Assembly: GCA_018398765.1 (NCBI GenBank)
Contig: JAHBMJ010000351.1
Coordinates: 1-44,266 of the forward strand
Length of the DNA stretch: 44,266 bases
Source of the DNA: Chromera velia
Lineage: Eukaryota; Sar; Chromeraceae
Reading direction: 5' to 3'
Shown here: positions 1-10,962 of the stretch, one piece after another
Numbering within the stretch: position 1 is the first letter of the stretch
Layout: the number at the start of each line of letters is the position of its first letter
Made by a program: the position numbers and the translations under genes
The notes under the pieces: model-generated
Databases searched by the model: none
What the model was told of the DNA's origin: nothing
The model's input: only the letters and a program-made list of their open reading frames with translations

Positions 1-34
1 TGGTTCACAACATTTTTATACGTTGGGGGCACGT

Positions 35-506
35 CATAAAGCTACAGAGATTCACGCCAGAAATAACGGCGGCGATGGTTTCATAGTGCCCCGACGACAG
101 CCGCTTTCCCGGGCTGCGTGAACTTTGACTTTCCGGAGCCATATGTTGCGCAACAGCCTTTGAGATCTAAGCACGGTCTCAAATCGTCGATTAATTGTGC
201 GTATGCATTCGTGTAGATCTGATCATGCTTCCCTTTTCTGATTGAAAGCTTGCATCACGGTTGAATAAGCGACCTCCCGGTCTCTCACTCACTTCTTCTG
301 ACACTCGACCTTGCTCTATACATTAATTCCTTCAAACGTCTCACCTCAGATTAGTCTAGGTGTTGCGATGGTTTCTTTGTGTAGACGGACGAGCTAGTGA
401 GTCAATCTCCCTTTTGTCAGAATATCTTGATGTGATCGACCAAGGTGGCGTGAGTCTAGGCCCTTTCGGTTGCTAGTCTCCCGACCAGCGCCATCTATCA
501 CATCAT
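35..506. repeat. 472-bp direct repeat, copy A
   Basis: This segment is repeated in the same orientation at 868-1339 with only scattered substitutions, and both copies are the same length. Each starts with CATAAAGCTACAGAG and ends with TATCACATCAT. A fragment of the left end (CATAAAGCTACA) occurs a third time near 760. The 361-bp spacer has no convincing coding content. The arrangement could be the paired terminal repeats of a miniature LTR element or a tandem duplication. The ends lack the usual TG...CA of LTRs, so I do not name a class. Confidence 0.85.
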
Positions 507-867
507 ATGGTGCCGGCTCTTTTCTGGGAGAGAACGAGGCCGCAGAAAGGCTGCTCTCTTCCCCCTCTTTCTTTCAATTCTTTTCTCTCGATGTAGTCCA
601 GCAGAGTGAACGCGGACCCTCCACTGCAGGCCCGTTCTCGATCCCTCTTCTCTCTCCGTTTTTCCATAGTTTTCGATCAATTTTCGTTTCTTTCTTGTGC
701 ATGCACTTTCTTCTTCCTGTTGATTGTACGCACGCTACCGCTATAAAGAGAGAAATCTACATAAAGCTACAAGCTCCTCTTCTACCTCTCCTAGCTCTTT
801 GACTGCTTCCTTCTCTGGTGGTTCAGTGCGGGACTCAGTGCGCTACCACTGTAGAGAGGGAAATCCC

Positions 868-1339
868 CATAAAGCTACAGAGATTCACGCCAGAAATAAT
901 GGCGGCGATGGCTTTATAGTGCCCTGACGACAGCCGCTTTCCCGGGCCGCGTGAACTTTAACTTTCTGGGGCCATATGTTACGCAACAGCCTTTGAGATC
1001 TAAGCGTGGTCTCAAATCGTTGATTAATTGTGCGCATGCATTCATGTGGATCTGATCATGCTTCCCTTTTCTGATTGAAAGCTTGCATCATGGTTGAATA
1101 AGCGACCTTCCGGTCTCTCACTCACTTTTTCTGACACTTGACCTTGCTCTATATATTAATTCCTTCAAACGTCTCACCTCAGATTAGTCTAGGTGTTGCG
1201 ATGGTTTCTTTGTGTAGACGGACGAGCTAGTGAGTCAATCTCCCTTTTGTCAGAATATCTTGATGTGATCGACCAAGGTGGTGTAAGTCTAGGCCCTTTC
1301 AGTTGCTAGTTTCCTGACCAGCGCTATCTATCACATCAT
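868..1339. repeat. 472-bp direct repeat, copy B
   Basis: This is the second copy of the 35-506 repeat, in the same orientation. Most differences are single transitions. Sequence outside the copies diverges at once on both sides, which gives sharp boundaries. No open frame spans the repeat. Confidence 0.85.
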
Positions 1340-1370
1340 GCACGTTCAGTCTAGTTTTAGTGATTTCAAG

Positions 1371-1420
1371 TAGGGCCATCAAAAAAATTAAAACCAATCG
1401 TATGGGTCGGGGGGGGAGGG
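1371..1420. repeat. dispersed repeat, inverted partner near 5440-5505
   Basis: The stretch starting AGGGCCATCAAAAAAATTAA and running into a G-rich tract recurs as a reverse complement at about 5450-5505, there followed by a second G-rich tract. The shared part is about 45 bp with few mismatches. It is probably the end of a dispersed element. Confidence 0.6.
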
Positions 1421-2368
1421 GGTTTATAGCTGAACCATGTTCACTTTTCTAGTATTTTCCAGAAGTGAGGCCAAGTTGATGAAAACAAAGTGGTGAATCT
1501 TTATTCCTAAGAGGTCTTTACTAAAGTGCTGAGTCAGAATATTGGGGGTGCTCTGTATGTGAGACTCCCAGGGGCTCGAACCTTCTGTTTCTTTCCATAC
1601 CGCGTTTCTTGAGCATGCAGAGTTGCCAATTTGTTGCTCTTCTGTCCGAGCTGGCTCACTGGTGAACGTCCAAACAGCTTAAAGACAGTAGGACCGTCTT
1701 TCTACAGTTTTGTCTCTTCATTTTGTGCCGTCTAGCAGCTTCAAAAGCGACCGTATCGACCAAGATATCAACCTCAGACAACCTGGACGAACTGAGATTT
1801 ATAAAGGTCAGTCACAACAGTTACTGTTACTGAGGTTATGGTTATCCAGCGACATCTATACTCTACTACTGAAGCTTACCACTTCAATCATCATTGGTGT
1901 CCAGTTAAGGGACATACTTCTGAAGACCTCATCTTTTATGGAAGCTTGCCGTTTGGCGGTTTGCTTCTCGTTTTTCGATATCGACTTTCTAGCAACGGTT
2001 CGGTCTCCACACGGTCTCCATCACAAAACACATAAAAGGACCGTCTATATATTTTTTTTTTGAGATGTTTGTATACTAACATATCTGTCTTTGTCTTCTC
2101 CATGCTTTCACTGGTGCAGACGCAACCGCTAATACCACAAGCAGTGCTGCTTGTTTTTTCCGGAAGTGGATTAAATTTTGCCCTCCCCAGAATGATTGGT
2201 CAGTTTTGGGCATGTGCTCGATCCTTCGAAGAAGGAGAGGGCTTCCCCAAAGTTCAGAAAGCTAAGGAATGTCTTACTATGAGTGCACGGCACCCACTTG
2301 TTGCAGCGTTTTACTGATTGGTTGATTTTTATGGAGATGCAAACACATGCTATCTAAACCTTCAGAAT

Positions 2369-2461
2369 GACTGCCTGCGCTGACCCCAGACGGCCCGTCA
2401 GTCTTATGTATGACCTTCCCCAGGCGGTCCGTAAAGACCGCCTGCGGCACCTCAGGCAGTC
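2369..2461. repeat. nested inverted repeat (cruciform-forming)
   Basis: Two nested perfect palindromes are visible. The outer arms GACTGCCTG (2369-2377) and CAGGCAGTC (2453-2461) enclose an inner hairpin CAGGCGGTC (2421-2429), a 6-base loop, and GACCGCCTG (2436-2444). The block is GC-rich in otherwise AT-rich DNA. It may be a small foldback element. No terminator-type T-run in a gene context supports another role. Confidence 0.65.
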
Positions 2462-3103
2462 AGGGGGTCTTTCTGTATTCTCTCTATAGTGTGAAAAACA
2501 TTTAAAAAAGTTTAAAAATGCCTTTATTCTAGGATTTAGTATCTGAACGCAACTTTAAAGATTCATTTACAATACTTCAAATTGAATCAATAAATCAAAA
2601 TTTTTATATAATTCTAAATATTATTTTATAGAAAAGAGTTAAATCAAATTTTCTAAATAATTTTTCAGAATATAAATTTCCATTCTGCGATAAGTTTATA
2701 AACAATGCAAAATTACATGTGTCACTTTTTGTTTACTTGGATTGGCACCTCCCAGACAAGCTTAAAATCTTCTGCCTTATCATAGTGGTAAGGGACACAG
2801 GCATCGATTGCCTGTCTGAATGTTTTGCGGCGGTTCTCTTCAGCTACAGCCTGTTCTTCTGTTATGTCCTCCATGTGAAACACCTCTCTCCGTTCCTTTA
2901 CCTCTTCCCTCTCAGATTCTTCTTCGTGCCTGGGGTACCCCAGGCGTCCTAGGCAGGTTTAGACAACATGTGCACACATACACAGACAAGCATAAAGACT
3001 GCTACACAGTGACAGACCTTCGACGTTTGCTCTTTACTCCGTTTGCTCAGTATTAACCATGACGTCTCAATTCCTTGGACGAAGAAGAGTCTCCATCCCA
3101 AGA

Positions 3104-3140
3104 TATGTGTGTGTCTGTGTGTGTGTGTGTGTGTATGTGT

Positions 3141-3196
<56 letters not shown>

Positions 3197-3225
3197 ATAT
3201 ATGTGTGTGTGTGTGTGTGTGTATA

Positions 3226-3272
<47 letters not shown>

Positions 3273-3276
3273 CGTG
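3104..3276. repeat. TG/TA microsatellite
   Basis: Long runs of TG with interspersed TATG and TATA units. Open frames across it read as CV or YI repeats and are not genes. A G-run lies at about 3476-3490. Confidence 0.95.
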
Positions 3277-3579
3277 AGTGTACAAGTGGTAGTATGTATC
3301 TTGGTGTATCTGCATTTCCATACTCAATAGTATCAAAGCACAGGTCAAAGCAAGAGATACCAAAACCTCATGGTATGCAGATATGTCACTTTTGTACGAT
3401 GTTATACCGTTTTTCTTCTATATCTGTTCTCTCTTCTTTAATATTTTCAAACATTATCAATGTTGATTCAGTGTGTGGGGGGGGGGGGGGGCTTTTTGGA
3501 GGCCTACAGTCGGAAATCATAAATTGCTTTTCCCACTGTTTTGTGTATGAGAGAATCGATCCACCAGTCCCAAAGTGAC

Positions 3580-5340
3580 TCCAGTCCCAAAGTGGATCAA
3601 GGAAATGATGTAAATTGACTTAGATTTCAATGCACATTTTCATGTAACATCGCGGCTAAGGCTGAGAAAAGGTGGATAAGGTGCTAGTGCTGGTGCAAAA
3701 ACAAGTTTGCATCTTAAATCAGGCGAAAAACACGTGCAAAATAAGGTGTACCGTTTACCATATGATAACTAGGTTTCTACGGTTGATTTCTAGTATTTTT
3801 AGCGGCCAAAAAGCGCCTCATTCAAAGCTTAAAAGCTTTTTATGATATAGGTTAGCTACATAGACTTTTACTGTGCAAAACCACCTAAAATGTCACTAGA
3901 AATGTCAGTAAAAAGACGAATTTAAAAGAAAAAAAAATTTTTCTTACAATTGACTATATATTTCTGACTATCTCATGACTTCGGTATCTTTTTAGGTCTT
4001 TTTTTTTTCATTCATTATCTGTCCAATGCTTTGTATATATGATCTATAACGTTTGAATAGGTTTGGCACTGTTTACGTGTTGCACCGTAGTCTAATTGTG
4101 TCTTACCTTATACGATCCATAAATCCTTCAAACTGTATATGCATGCCCCTTTGGAGTAAACTCCTGAAGTCTTAGAAAGCAACGATAAATGGTGCATTTT
4201 CATGAAAAAAAAAAAGAAGAAAGAATGAAACACATGTAACAAGAAGCTCTAGAAGAAGCCATGGTATGACAGAAAGTCAGATAGTATTACAGATCTGTAT
4301 GTAAGCATGCAAACTTGATGAGCCATCAGCAGACGGAATTAAGTGACGAATGGTTCCACTCTCTGACACAAAGCAGCAAATTGAATGATCAAACCAATTG
4401 CACTCTTACTGACTAAGATAGATCAAGCTTGCCAATCGTAAAGAGCGCCCGGCACCAGGTTTCAAAAGCCCTTACCTGCAACCAAGAGGGACGTACGTAT
4501 ATACCTTCATGTGTGTGTGTTCCCATGTGTATGCCATTAAAACTTTCTGCTTCTCTTCTTTATATTAATATGAAAAAGAATCTTTGTACAGCACTATGTT
4601 GGTATTCATCCTTGATTGCTAATTAAAGGTCGACAAAGCTGTTTTCCTCCCGGCAAACCGTTTAGCATTGTGTGATTGTTATACAATTGGACTCAGTGTG
4701 CTTACGCAGCTTCTTGTCAAACCTCTTATTCTAATTTTTTTACCTTCGTATGCTCCTCGCTGCTATACGTGCACATGCAGTCGTTTCTGTTACATAGGGC
4801 AGCCTATAAAACAGTATTCATGCTGCAAAGAGAAGAGGTTCTCACATGATAGCTAGACTTGATTTCATGCAGCGCATACATTGTCGAACGTGCATAGGTT
4901 CATGTAGTGAGCCCTGCAGCCGATTTTAATTTATCTCAAAAATCGGCTGATCGGATTTGTTCCGTACACAGTGGCCCGGCAACACACGCGCGTTTGGGGC
5001 CGCAAAGAGCCGCAGGGGCGGGGCCGTGAGTCAGACACGTTGTATAGCCATGGTACTAACACTTTTCACCCAATTCATTCAATTAAGTGCAAAACAGGTG
5101 CATCATATGCATCTGGTATAAAACAAGTGTATCTGGTGCAACTCTCTGGTTTGCACCTTTTCTGAGGTGTACCTTTTCTAAGCCCTAATCGTGGCACCTT
5201 ACCAATACACTTTAGCTCTGCCAGGATGGCCTCGCAAAAACCTGTGTAGGTGTCCGAATAGCAGAGGGCAGTCTGAGCATATATTATTGCATTGCTAGCC
5301 TAGCAGCATAAAAGCTTGCTCAGAGACTTTCACTACTAGT
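3580..5340. other. gene-free AT-rich stretch
   Basis: I see no exon with family similarity, no paired splice signals around an open frame, and no long repeat. Only short open frames occur. The base composition resembles the other intergenic AT-rich blocks of the window (12500-13450, 22100-23000, 32060-32750). Confidence 0.6.
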
Positions 5341-5541
5341 GACTCTCCTAATATGACCCTAAAAGTAGGGATAGGTAGGGACCAGTAGGGACTTTAGGGA
5401 GAGAAAGGGGGGGGTTCGATCTGAATGATTCGGTCTTAAGAGGGGGAGAGGGGGGGGTTCGACCCATACAGTCGGTTTTAATTTTTTTGATGGCCCTAGC
5501 CAACTTATTTTTTTTTTTTCTTTGTATGGGGAAAGTAATTT

Positions 5542-5911
5542 ACCGAAAGGTTTAGCAGGTGGGGGCTGAGCGGCCCCTCCAACCACAACCTTCATTCGCT
5601 GAATTTAATCACGTATACTCACACAATACCACACATCTGCTCATCATTACAATAGAATGCAGGTCGTTTTCTTACTTTCTACCATATACACAGTCTTATC
5701 GGTTTACGCAGCATCTCCTGCCGACACTATCTTGCAGGTCATTGACTGTATTGATTCCACTTAACATATCGATTGTACAGGCCGTGTATAGCCGTGTACG
5801 TATTATTTCTGTATACATGCGACTTTATGTGAGGACGGCGGCCGGATGTCCAGAAAGGTGGCTACGCGGCCGACGCCCGGCTGTGCCCCGTAGTGGTGCC
5901 AACCTTTTTGC
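5542..5911. repeat. 370-bp direct repeat with inverted ends, copy 1
   Basis: This block recurs in the same orientation at 6657-7026 with the same length. Each copy starts ACCGAAAGGTTT and ends near GCCAACC followed by a T-run. The start AAAGGTTTAGCAGG and the reverse complement of the end (AAAGGTTGGCACC) resemble each other, so each copy has short imperfect inverted termini. It contains a GC-rich core (about 5835-5890) in AT-richer flanks. It could be a MITE inserted twice or the two ends of a 1.5-kb element. Confidence 0.8.
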
Positions 5912-6656
5912 ACCCCCCTCATCCGACGCACTCAGTTCTCTCTTCTCCCTCGTTCTTTTTGCTTCTCTTTCTATCTCTCTCTATCTCTTTCTCCGTCTAC
6001 AAGCTTTTTACGCAAGTCTGTTGAAATCTTTGCTGGCTATGAGAGGTTTTAGTCGCCTGGGTACTTTATGACTGCAGGGCGGACCCCTTTGTATCCCTTG
6101 TTTCTCCTCTACCTGGCGGTCCTAGCCTGTAATCAAGGAGTCCCTACATTCACTCCCTGCCCGCCTTGCTTTCTTCAGACCCACTTTGCTCCATCATCAC
6201 TGTCTTTATGAGTCCCTTCAATGGCTATGCATAACTCTAATTCAATCACCTGCTAGTTCCTGCCTTCGGCTTTCAACAATTGGCGAAATACAGCCTCCTC
6301 GGGCCTGCACCCGCTGCTCTCCATCTCCTTAGCATCGTATGTTCTCCCCCAAGTTCTGAGCACGGAGAACCGGTCGACTCAGCATCCCACCATCTGTTCT
6401 CTCTTCTCCCAGGGATTCTGGTTCTTGTTGGGTCTTTTGCCTCTTTTTGGCTCCTTACTTCTCTGTATGTCCACTTTGCCTTCTCCAGTCTTTAAGACTT
6501 CCATGGAACGCATGCATGCAATTCACTCAATTTGACATCACAAAGATAAAAGGTAACCAGAAGCCAAACTCTCTGCTCCCCCTTACTGCAGTGGCTTAAA
6601 CAATCATAGACTGTCTGATAATTGAAGGAACGGACAAGCCCGACGCCGTGAGCACC

Positions 6657-7026
6657 ACCGAAAGGTTTGGCAGGTAGGGGCTGAGCGGTCCCTCCAACCA
6701 CAACCTTCATTCACTGAATCTAGTCATGTATACTCACACAATACCATAAATCTACTCATCATTATAACACAATGCAGGTCGTTTCTTTACTTCCTACCAC
6801 ATACACAGTCTCATTGGTTCACGCAGCATCTCCTGCCAACTCTATCTTGCAGGTCATTGACTGTATTGATTCCACTTAACATATCGATTGTACAGGCCAT
6901 GTATAGCCGTATACGTATTATTTCTGCATGCATGCGACTTTATGTGGGGGCGGCGGCCGGATGTCCAGAAGGGTGGCTACGCGGCCGACGCCCGGCTGTG
7001 CCCCGTAGCGGCGCCAACCCTTTCGC
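6657..7026. repeat. 370-bp direct repeat with inverted ends, copy 2
   Basis: This is the second copy of the 5542-5911 block, with scattered substitutions. The 745 bp between the copies (5912-6656) hold only short open frames without recognisable similarity. Confidence 0.8.
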
Positions 7027-7560
7027 AATTTCAGTACTGCCATGCATAGTCTTTGTCTTCCAAACATAGTTTTTATTGTCCCCGCCGTCAGAAATAGTCT
7101 GTCAAATATTTTTTTCATGCATGGAGTCTTAAATGTCAGATAATTGAAAGGTGTTTCTTAGTTTTTCTATAGGTTTCCTATGATGAACTTTTTTTTTTTT
7201 AAGATGAACTGTTCGCCAGCTCGGGATTCATCATAATTCATCATCGCCGGCCCGCCGGCCGCGTGGCATCCGCGTGGCTTAGGAGGGTCGCGGACGCGCA
7301 AGCTCTAGGGCCCACGTACAAAGTCGCGGCCCCGGCTGCCGAGGGCCGAGCAAACTGAGCGGCGATGCGCGATCAATTAACACCGTTTTTTGTCCGCCAC
7401 GGCACCATGCAAATGGCACCACGCATGGAGAGCCCCAGTGTGTCCGACTTTGGGGGGTGAAAGAAAGGCAGCCAAAGAAGAAAGAAGGATTCCAGTGGCT
7501 ATCCTATCATCTCGAGTTTTTCATTGTGGTGTCGCACTCACGGAATTCAGCACCGAATGC

Positions 7561-8245
7561 ATGATGGACAACGATGCCGACGGCACGGTTGATGTTGACG
7601 CCTTGCAATGCTCATGGAAGGGCAAAATTTTGGTGAAAGTCACGGCAACCGGAAGAGAGTTTGGCTTTAGCAAACCAGCACCTCTATTCGTCAGTGCGGA
7701 TTCCGAATGGCCCGCAGGCGGCTACAATGATTTTCCATTCTAGTCTCCACTTCTTCTATACCCCCCTCTTCCCTTCTTGCAGCTCCTCGTCCCGAGAGTC
7801 CTCTTCCTCCCTCAACTCTGCGAAGAAGTCCAAACGTGGTTCAGTGCGTCCCTTCAGCAGCCAATTCACGAGGGAATCTGGTTCAAGCACGAGGACCATC
7901 CACTGGACTGGTTGGTCGGTAGCGTGCTTGGATTTTCTTCCCGTCTCCCACGCAGTGGTCTCTCACATGACTTTCCCGTCTCCTCCTCCTGGGGCACAAC
8001 ACGACGACCCTGATGCGTCGTTTCAAGTCCAGTTTCCTGTGTTTTCCCGATGTTCGCTGATTGTGCTGACTCTCATTTGATTCCTTCTCACTATTTATCG
8101 ATAACTCTGCAGGTCTGTTTTCTGTGTCGCTTTTGATTTTTCCACGTTCTCCTTCGGGTGGTCGGCCGGAAATTGTGGCTCTGTGGATGCGTCTGCCGTC
8201 TCTCGTAGGGTTCTGTGTCAGTGTGTGCGTGCGTGCCTATCGGTC

Positions 8246-8296
<51 letters not shown>

Positions 8297-9769
8297 ATGC
8301 AGGCGCCTACCCGTGGGCGTTCTGTACGATCTTTTTTGTGGTGCACGTCTGTTCGAGGAGGAGGAGCAGGGAGAGGGACAGAACAAACTGGATGGTGCAG
8401 TGCGATGGGGAGATGGAGGGGCTAGGCGGTCCGGAGGCGACAGGGAACCAGCTGTGTCGATGTGGCCGTGGGAGGTGACAGTACTTTTTGGCGGACCGCC
8501 TCGTGGTTGTGAGGTGTTCGCGTGTGCACAGGTTGGTAGTTTGGATGTGTGGTTGGTTTTCGGTGGGTACGCATATGTGTATGAGGAAAGAGAAAGCTTG
8601 CAACTTTCAGGAATCTTCTCTTTTACTCTCGTCTCTGGTTGAAGCTTTTTTATTCTCTGTCTGCATGCGTTTTTTCTTCTTAACTCACTCAATTGACCTC
8701 TGTCGTCTCCCTCCCGCCTCTTTGGACTCAGACCTTCGAGGCCAAATTCGTTAATTCTGTCTTTCTGCCAGAGGTCTCGTTGAGCGGCGTGGGTCTTTGC
8801 TTCGTCACTGAATGAAACAATGAAGACGCCAAATAATTGCTTGAACAGAATAGCCAGAGAGGTGGACTGGGTTCTTAGCGAGAGAGGAGCCTTTTTTTTT
8901 CTGCTTCTCTTTCAGTACTCGATATCTATCCTGCGTGCAGCCGGAGCAGTTCAAATCGTTTTTCATGCAGAGGATGAAAATGGTCGGTCAGCGCTCAACG
9001 ATTACAGGTGATGCTTGCATGGGGTCTGCATGGGTAACCCGTCGAGCTCTTTTATGTTTCTTCGTTTGTGCTTGCAGGCAGAAGGAAAGCTAGGAGGGGA
9101 GAAGAGGGAATGGAAGAAGAAGGGCCGGCAGTTTCGTCACAGTGGCTGGAAGAAATATAGGGCGAGAATCTTCGTTTTTGTGTTGCAACAATGAAGGAAA
9201 AGGGTGGGAAGGAAGGAAGGAAGGATCGAAGGAAAGAGGGAAACAAGGGTGAACAAGCCTCGATGGACGGTACGAAGACGTTTCTGCTGCTCTCGGTTCT
9301 CTTCTCTTCCCTTTCTGCACATAATTTCTTGCCTCCTTCCGTAGTTACTTCCTCCTCCTAAAAAGTCCTCAAAAAGGGGATTTGGCCTTCGTCTACTTTC
9401 TCTCCTAGCTTTTGTCGTTCCTCCTTTTCGTGATTTCCTCCCAAGGAATGAATGTACGCGATTATGCGGAGTCCCCGCACGCAACACTGCAGAGTTGCTT
9501 CGCAGCTTTTGGAGACTCTCAACAGTTTGCGGTTTTACCAAGAGGTTGGTGGGTGGGTTCTCCCGTCGATCTTTCTTAATTTTCTATCTTTTTGTTTTTC
9601 TTTCTTTCTTTCTGTCTGTCTGTCTGTCTGTCTGTGTCTGTTTTTTTTTGTCATCTTCCGTCGTCCTTCCTTTCACCCCGTCTGGTTGTCTCTCCCTCCC
9701 TCAGTCTACCTTCCCGCCTTTGGGTCTTGACCTCTCGTTCTCTCTCGCTCTCTGTCTCTCTCTCTCTCG

Positions 9770-9837
<68 letters not shown>

Positions 9838-10186
9838 ACATCTTCCCCCCTTCCCTCGTTCCCTCTTGAAACTTAGATCCACAGACGTTCGCTTCACTTC
9901 GCCTCTCTATGTTGGTTCTGTGAAAGCCCAGGAGTCGTCTGAGCTCGACCGCTCATTTTCCTGTTTTGCTTGTGCGTCTGCTCTTTGCCACGCTGAATTG
10001 TCGTATCCATTTGAAGCGACCTTTCTGGCTGTCCGCCTGCCGGCCGGGCGGCCAGCCGGCCTGCACACACGCGAACACGCACGTCACGCGCGCGCGCTGC
10101 ACTCACACGCGCATGCAGGCACGCAAAGAAGCGCAGATTCTGTGAAGAATGTGCATGTGTGTTTGTGTGTGTGTGCATGTGTGCAT

Positions 10187-10233
<47 letters not shown>

Positions 10234-10927
10234 TGTGCGTGCTGAATAGGGTCGCCGTCGAAAGTGTGATGATGCCGCTCCGTCTTCTGTCTTGCAGAGA
10301 AGGAGGAAGGGCTGTGGACAAAATTTGAAAGGAACTCGGCGGAGGCCCTCAGGGACAGTTTGGGGTGTTTTGACGTTTTTTGCCCATACAGAACGAAACT
10401 GCTGCATCCTCTGCGCACGGAAGTACAGTGAGTCTTTTTTTTTTTTCGTTTCCCCCTTCCTGTTTTTTTGTACTGGTCTTCTCTTTCTTTTATCCTTCTT
10501 CTGACTTGTTCTCTTTCAGCTCTCTCTCTCTCTCTCTTTCCCCTGCACTGTTTCTTTTTGTGGACTGCATTCCATCCATTCTTATGTTGCGTGAACTTTG
10601 TGCAGGCGGCTGCTAATACGCCTTTTTGTGGGATGTCAACAATTCGTGTCCATGTCCATGATGGTGCCCGTTTTTTGCGGGTCAGAGAAAATGCTGAGGG
10701 TCCTCCACGGTCGCGGGCGTGGAAGGGGATCCCTCGGAGGAGACGCCATGCACCATGCAGGTCCGTCCGTCCACGCTCTCCTCTGAAGAACGCGTACGGT
10801 CAGCAGTGAAACAGGAGTGAAAAAAGATTGTTTGCTTGCCTGAATCTTCTCGTTCTAACGGTCCGCCCGCGCTTTTTCATTCTATCGTTTCGGCCTACCT
10901 ACACGAGGTGTTTGGGCGTGCTTGCAG

Positions 10928-10962
<35 letters not shown>

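Noticed and set aside
2060-2317. 85-codon plus-strand frame with a hydrophobic start
   Set aside because: It does not begin with a convincing gene context, shows no similarity and lies among repeats.
3043-3578. Open frames across the TG/TA microsatellite (CVCV and YIYI proteins)
   Set aside because: They are translations of simple repeats in every frame, with no family similarity or splice support.
9592-9897. Open frames rich in S/L or R/E across the CT repeat
   Set aside because: Microsatellite translations inside an ATG5 intron.
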